64,000 nt of DNA from Larkinella soli. GTDB lineage: Bacteria; Bacteroidota; Bacteroidia; Cytophagales; Spirosomataceae. Within the stretch, counting starts at the first letter, position 1; each line of letters starts with the position of its first letter. Below the pieces are notes generated by a model that searched no databases, was not told the DNA's origin, and was given only the letters and a program-made list of their open reading frames with translations. Below are positions 60,123-64,000 of the stretch, one piece after another. Position numbers and translations under genes: made by a program. Where the stretch lies: positions 248,001-312,000 of the forward strand of contig NZ_QTJY01000003.1 in NCBI RefSeq assembly GCF_003703975.1, in the 5' to 3' direction.

Positions 60123-61442
60123 ATGAAAAAGATTCGAATGCGGTTCGGCATCGGCCTGATGCTCACCGGCTTACTGGCTGCGTCCTGTCAGGACCACCCC
60201 ATTGATTCACCTACTCCGGCCGACCCGTCGGCCTACCCGGCCGAGGTCGTCACCTCCTGGCTGAATCTGCAACTGCGGCTGACGCAGACCACCCCGGCCT
60301 CTCCGCTGGTGGCGGCCCGTCGGTTTGCCTATTCCGGCATCGCCGTGTATGAATCCCTCGTTCCGGGCCTGCCCGCGTATCAGTCGATTGCGCCGAAGCT
60401 GAACGGCCTTCCGGCCCTTCCCAAACCGGATCAGAAGGAGAGCTATTACTGGCCGGCCTGCGCCAACGCGGCTTTTGCGGCCATGAGCCGGGCTTTCTTC
60501 ACGACCACGTCGGCCGCCAACAAAGCCTCGATGGATTCGCTCGAAACGGCGCTGCTGAACGAGTACCGGAAGGTTCGGACGAACGAGGAACTGGCCCGGT
60601 CGGAAACCTTCGGGAAACAGATTGCCGCAGCCGTGCTGGATTGGGCCAAAACCGACGGCAACGACAACACGACGCCCTATACCCCACCGACCGGCGACGG
60701 ACTCTGGGTTCCGACGCCCCCGGCGAATGCTGCGGCCGCCTTCCCGAACTGGGGTAAAAACCGGCCGCTGGTCAAAGGCAGCGACGCGGGCGCCGATCCG
60801 GGCGCCCCGACACCCTTCTCGAAAGACCCGGCCTCACCCTACTATGCGCAGGTGAAGGAGGTCTATGACCTGTCAAAAAAACTTACCGACGAGCAGAAGA
60901 CGATCGCCCTGTTCTGGGCCGATTCGCCCGACGGAAAAAGTCTGGGCGGGGGCCACTGGCACGCCATCCTGCACCAGATTCTCCTGAAAGAGCGCAGCAA
61001 CCTGGGGCAGGCGGCCACGGCCTACGCCCGCCTGGGCCTCGCCATGTCGGACGCCTGCATCAGCCTGTTCAAGTCGAAGTATACCTACAACGCAGTGCGG
61101 CCCATCACCTACATCCGCACGGTGATGAACCAGGCCGACTGGAACACGCTGTTCCCGACGCCCAACCACCCGGAATACCCCTCCGGCCATACGGTGCTGT
61201 CGGCTGCGGCCGCCCACGCGCTCGGGCAGTCGTTCGGAGAAAATTACCGGTTCCGGGACAACTCCTATCAATACCTGGGGTTTGCCCCGCGGGATTTCGA
61301 TTCGTTCGAGAAGGCCGTGGTGGAGGTCGGTTTATCCCGGGTGTATGCGGGCCTTCACTACCGGAAGACCTGCGAGGTGAGTCTGCATCAGGGCAAAACC
61401 GTTTCTCAGAACATTGCCAACCAGCTTCGGTTCAGGAAATAG
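60123..61442 (+). CDS. Vanadium-dependent haloperoxidase/PAP2-family lipoprotein
   Basis: The 439-residue protein has a lipoprotein signal (GIGLMLTGLLAASCQDH). The C-terminal half contains all phosphate/vanadate-binding motifs: KYTYNAVRPITYIR with the K and R, HPEYPSGHTVLSAAAAH with S-G-H, and LSRVYAGLHYRKT with R and the vanadium-ligating H. The family includes vanadium chloroperoxidases and acid phosphatases; activity cannot be chosen from sequence. Length and mostly helical layout agree. A GC-rich hairpin at 61459-61482 follows the gene. Confidence 0.88.
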   Translation: MKKIRMRFGIGLMLTGLLAASCQDHPIDSPTPADPSAYPAEVVTSWLNLQLRLTQTTPASPLVAARRFAYSGIAVYESLVPGLPAYQSIAPKLNGLPALPKPDQKESYYWPACANAAFAAMSRAFFTTTSAANKASMDSLETALLNEYRKVRTNEELARSETFGKQIAAAVLDWAKTDGNDNTTPYTPPTGDGLWVPTPPANAAAAFPNWGKNRPLVKGSDAGADPGAPTPFSKDPASPYYAQVKEVYDLSKKLTDEQKTIALFWADSPDGKSLGGGHWHAILHQILLKERSNLGQAATAYARLGLAMSDACISLFKSKYTYNAVRPITYIRTVMNQADWNTLFPTPNHPEYPSGHTVLSAAAAHALGQSFGENYRFRDNSYQYLGFAPRDFDSFEKAVVEVGLSRVYAGLHYRKTCEVSLHQGKTVSQNIANQLRFRK

Positions 61443-61458
61443 CACAGGAAGCGGTTTT

Positions 61459-61482
61459 TGGGGTCGGGAAGGTCCGACCCCA
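61459..61482 (+). terminator. Hairpin terminator after the haloperoxidase
   Basis: The arms TGGGGTCGG (61459-61467) and CCGACCCCA (61474-61482) are followed by TTTTC, a short T run. The stop codon is at 61440-61442. Confidence 0.6.
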
Positions 61483-61572
61483 TTTTCAGGTTTTGCCGCT
61501 TGTCAACGTATATAACTAGTATTCAACACCTTCCACGACCGTTCAATCAATCACCGGGTAGATATTTGAGGG

Positions 61573-61586
61573 AAAATCGCGATTTT
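61573..61586. promoter_or_regulatory. 14-bp palindrome before the NarL-type regulator gene
   Basis: AAAATCGCGATTTT is a perfect palindrome 31 bp ahead of ATG 61618. A dimeric regulator, perhaps the gene's own product, could bind here. No clear promoter box is seen beside it. Confidence 0.4.
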
Positions 61587-61617
61587 TAGGAACCGATCTA
61601 CCTCTATCTGGCCCGTA

Positions 61618-62256
61618 ATGAAAACCTACAACATTGCCCTGCTCGACGATCACCGGGTCGTCCTTGAAAGTTTTGCCAATCTGCTCAGTACGTCCCCCCA
61701 GTTTCAGGTGGTGGGGATGGCTTCCGACAAGCCCTCGCTGCTGTCCGTTCTGGAAGGAGAACCACCCGTGGACGTGCTCGTTACCGACCTGATTATTCCG
61801 TCGGTCGACGTGATCGAACTGATCCCCTTCCTGCAGAGCCGGTATCCCGGGCTGGCGGTGCTGGTGCTGTCGGGTTCCACCGACCCCGATCTGGTCGGGA
61901 AGGCGATGCGGGCGGGTGCCAAAGGGTTTATGACCAAGACCGCCGACAAAGCGGAGTTATTCGAAGCCGTTCTGGCGATTGCCGAAGGCCGCACCCACAT
62001 CGACAGCCGGATTTTTACCCTCGGCCCGGTTCCGGTCCAGGCATCGGGTTATCCGGAAACTCCGTTGACGGATCGCGAGCTGGAAGTGGCCGGTCTGATT
62101 CTGGACGAGCTTTCGAGCAATCAGATTGCGGAGCGGCTGTTCATTTCCTTCAACACGGTGGAAACACACCGGAAACGGATCTATCAGAAGCTGGGGATCA
62201 CCACCTCGCTGGGTCTGATGAAGTATTCCCTCAGCCGTGGTTTATTAAAGCGGTAA
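61618..62256 (+). CDS. NarL/FixJ-family response regulator
   Basis: The 212-residue protein has a receiver domain with D57 (VLVTDLIIPSVD), LLDDHRVVLESFANLL at the start and GAKGFMTKTADKAELFEAV. A LuxR-type helix-turn-helix ends it (PLTDRELEVAGLILDELSSN, SFNTVETHRKRIYQKLGI). Its probable kinase is the convergent gene at 62231. The two overlap by 26 bp at their 3' ends. Confidence 0.93.
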   Translation: MKTYNIALLDDHRVVLESFANLLSTSPQFQVVGMASDKPSLLSVLEGEPPVDVLVTDLIIPSVDVIELIPFLQSRYPGLAVLVLSGSTDPDLVGKAMRAGAKGFMTKTADKAELFEAVLAIAEGRTHIDSRIFTLGPVPVQASGYPETPLTDRELEVAGLILDELSSNQIAERLFISFNTVETHRKRIYQKLGITTSLGLMKYSLSRGLLKR

Positions 62257-64000
62257 GGGGAAGCAGGATGCTGACCTGAGTGCCGGAAGGCAGGTCGGGC
62301 TCGAACCAGAGCTGCGCGCCGATAGCCGTGGCCCTTTCCCGGATGTTTTTCAGTCCCATGCCGTTGCGGTTCTGATCGGTAAGGCCGATGCCGTTGTCGA
62401 AGACCTGTACCGAGAGCCATTCGTCGTCCCGTTCCAGCCGGATCTGGGCCTGGGTGGCCTGCGAGTGCCGCAGGATGTTCGTACACAGCTCCAGGCAGAT
62501 GACGTACAGATTGAACCGGACGGATTCGGGCAGCGGCAGTTCCCCGATCCGATCGGCGGAAAGGGAGAAGCTGGTCCGGCCGGCCATGTTGAGCTTGACC
62601 ACCAGGTTTTGCAGAACCGTTTCGAAGTCCTGATGCAGCAGTTGCTCGGGGATCAGGTTGTGGGAAAGCTGCCGGATCTGCGTCAGGGCGTCGTCGAGCA
62701 ATTCGAGGCTATTCTGGTAAAGCGTCTTTTCGCGCGGGGGCAGATGGTCGGCGTCCATCGTCTGGAAGGTCATCTTGGTAGCGCCCAGGAGGCTGCTGAC
62801 CCGGTCGTGCAGTTCGGAAGCGACCCGTTTGCGTTCGATGGTCTGCCCTTTGATCAGGGCCATTTCGATCTCCCGGTTTTTGGTCCGCAGCGCCCGGTTG
62901 GTCCGACGCAGGCGAAGGCTGTAATACAGCAGCAGAAGCCCCAGGAGGCTGATCACCACCAGACCCGCGACCAGCAGGTTGCGCTGTTTTTTCTGGGCGT
63001 TGATTCCCATATTCAGCTGGTCGATTTTCAGGTGCCGGATCATGGCCTGCTGCCGGGCCTGCTTCTGCATGGCCGCGGTTTTCAGCTGCTGTTTCTCCAG
63101 CTGATACCGCAGGGCGCTGGTCTGTTCCCGGTTCAGCAGTTCATTGGTCCGGTTGATGCTGTTCAGCCGGTCGATTTCGGCCTGTTTGGCCAGCGTCTGG
63201 TACCGTTCCTGCTGCAGCAGCCGCTCCTGTTCGAAGGCCAGTTCGAGCCGCTGCCGTTCGAGGAGAGCTTTTTGTTTGAGACTTTCGCTCTGGTTCAGAG
63301 CCAGTTGCTGCTCCTGTTTTTTCTGGAGAAACAGGCGCTGGTACTCGAAGGCGTTTTTCCAGTCCTGGAGCTGTTCGTGGGCCCGGACCAGCACCGAATA
63401 GGCCGTCAGAATCGTAATATGAACCCGGCTGTTTTTATCGAGGGCCTGGCGGGCGGCCGCGATGGCTTCGTCGTACTGCTGAATGTCCAGGTAGGCCGCG
63501 GCCAGGTCGGCCAGCGCGTCCGACTGCGGCATGGGCGCTTTCAGCTGGCCCCAGAGACTCACCGACTGCTTCAGGTACGGGATGGCGAGGGCCGGTTTTT
63601 TCTGTCTCTGATAGAGCTGTCCGAGGTCGTTGGACAGGTAGGCTTTGTTGGAGAGCGGGGCCGGTTCGCGGTGCAGCACCTGCCAGGCCGTCAGGTATTG
63701 CTTTTCGGCTTCCTCCAGCCGGCTGCGGTGCAGGAAGGCATTGGCCAGGTTGCGGTGCAGGTCGGCCCGGTTGATGAAATCACCGGCGGGGTCCTTGTCG
63801 AACCATTCGATGCCCTTTCCGTAATAGGTGGCGGCCTCCTCGTATTCATCGAGCATCATGCTCACGCTGCCGAGATTGCGGTAGATGCGCCACCGGAAAC
63901 GGTCATACTGGGCCGGATCGGTTTCCACCAGGGACAGCAGGCGGTAGTTGATCCGGATCGACTCGGGCGGACTGTTTCTGGACACCCGGTAATACCGCTC
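62231..64000 (-). CDS. TPR-containing NarX/DegS-type sensor kinase, C-terminal part (start outside window)
   Basis: The frame is open at the right edge, so at least 589 residues are seen and the N-terminus is missing. The first 250 residues are TPR helices (RNLGSVSMMLDEYEEAATYY, LANAFLHRSRLEEAEKQYLT), followed by a long coiled coil rich in Gln/Arg/Leu. One membrane helix (LLVAGLVVISLLGLLLLYYS) precedes HisKA_3 (KRVASELHDRVSSLLGATKM) and an ATPase domain (NILRHSQATQAQIR, NGMGLKNIRERATAIGA). This is the typical Bacteroidota TPR kinase; it would signal to the regulator at 61618. Confidence 0.93.
   Translation of the reverse strand, partial: ERYYRVSRNSPPESIRINYRLLSLVETDPAQYDRFRWRIYRNLGSVSMMLDEYEEAATYYGKGIEWFDKDPAGDFINRADLHRNLANAFLHRSRLEEAEKQYLTAWQVLHREPAPLSNKAYLSNDLGQLYQRQKKPALAIPYLKQSVSLWGQLKAPMPQSDALADLAAAYLDIQQYDEAIAAARQALDKNSRVHITILTAYSVLVRAHEQLQDWKNAFEYQRLFLQKKQEQQLALNQSESLKQKALLERQRLELAFEQERLLQQERYQTLAKQAEIDRLNSINRTNELLNREQTSALRYQLEKQQLKTAAMQKQARQQAMIRHLKIDQLNMGINAQKKQRNLLVAGLVVISLLGLLLLYYSLRLRRTNRALRTKNREIEMALIKGQTIERKRVASELHDRVSSLLGATKMTFQTMDADHLPPREKTLYQNSLELLDDALTQIRQLSHNLIPEQLLHQDFETVLQNLVVKLNMAGRTSFSLSADRIGELPLPESVRFNLYVICLELCTNILRHSQATQAQIRLERDDEWLSVQVFDNGIGLTDQNRNGMGLKNIRERATAIGAQLWFEPDLPSGTQVSILLPLTALINHG

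Noticed and set aside
60951-60969. CTGGCACGCC...CTGC as a further sigma-54 promoter
   Set aside because: It lies inside the haloperoxidase coding sequence, the -12 part is poor and no gene follows.
1-64000. tRNA or rRNA genes
   Set aside because: The larger gaps were read for cloverleaf and rRNA-like sequence and none was recognised; a tRNAscan or Rfam run was not possible here.

Overview
The window looks like a chromosome segment of a Bacteroidota bacterium of the order Cytophagales, most likely a Spirosoma/Larkinella/Rudanella-type member of the Spirosomataceae. The grounds are the high GC for the phylum (by eye in the upper fifties), promoters with the Bacteroidota -7 box TAnnTTTG, weak Shine-Dalgarno use, the ftsX-DUF3098-uppP-truB-ribF gene order, and several LytS/LytTR two-component systems. 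This placement is inference; no rRNA or tRNA is present to anchor it.

Layout. 1-3.6 kb: the end of a DoxX-like membrane protein, two tiny basic/glycine-rich ORFs, a radical-SAM protein of the spore photoproduct lyase family and an exported serine hydrolase. 3.6-10.4 kb: housekeeping genes ftsX, DUF3098, uppP, truB, ribF, then pheA and topoisomerase IV subunit B on the other strand. 10.7-37.0 kb: a co-oriented exopolysaccharide/capsule locus of 23 genes. It holds an SLBB export protein, a Wzz-like chain-length protein, a Wzm/Wzt ABC exporter, a DegT aminotransferase, a GT-C membrane glycosyltransferase, WbqC, about a dozen soluble glycosyltransferases, three acyl/acetyltransferases, a Wzy/WaaL-like protein and, last, a WecA/MraY-like initiating phosphosugar transferase. 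Many of its genes overlap by 4-11 bp, so it probably forms a few long operons.

37-49.9 kb: an accessory and stress region with a ferritin-like DUF892 protein, an acidic hypothetical protein, a CDF metal exporter, a LytTR regulator/LytS kinase operon that encloses two paralogous secreted proteins, an exported intradiol dioxygenase, a YycJ-type metallo-hydrolase, an alcohol dehydrogenase, an orphan molybdenum hydroxylase large subunit and an exported Nif3-like protein. 50-64 kb: a second LytS/LytTR pair with a membrane protein, two DUF2382 stress proteins, a hydrolase-TPR fusion lacking the usual nucleophile, an AztD-like zinc-binding lipoprotein, a YD-like lipoprotein, a vanadium haloperoxidase/PAP2-family protein, and a NarL-type regulator convergent with a TPR-containing kinase.

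The least expected signals lie between genes. (1) A textbook sigma-54 promoter (38526-38540) reads into about 140 nt with no ordinary gene, containing a 12-bp hairpin (extendable) and an intrinsic terminator; a second sigma-54-like promoter precedes the DUF2382 genes. (2) A compact minus-strand promoter-terminator pair (59911-60001) could make an RNA of about 78 nt. (3) Two TGCAAC-N3-GnTGCA operators, exactly 40 bp apart, cover the promoter(s) of the AztD-like gene. (4) A family of intergenic inverted repeats has arms made of degenerate units of about 8 bp. (5) Four copies of a CCGGAAAA-type motif are arranged symmetrically between a LytS/LytTR operon and the dioxygenase gene. All of these come from reading the sequence only and need computation or experiment to confirm.
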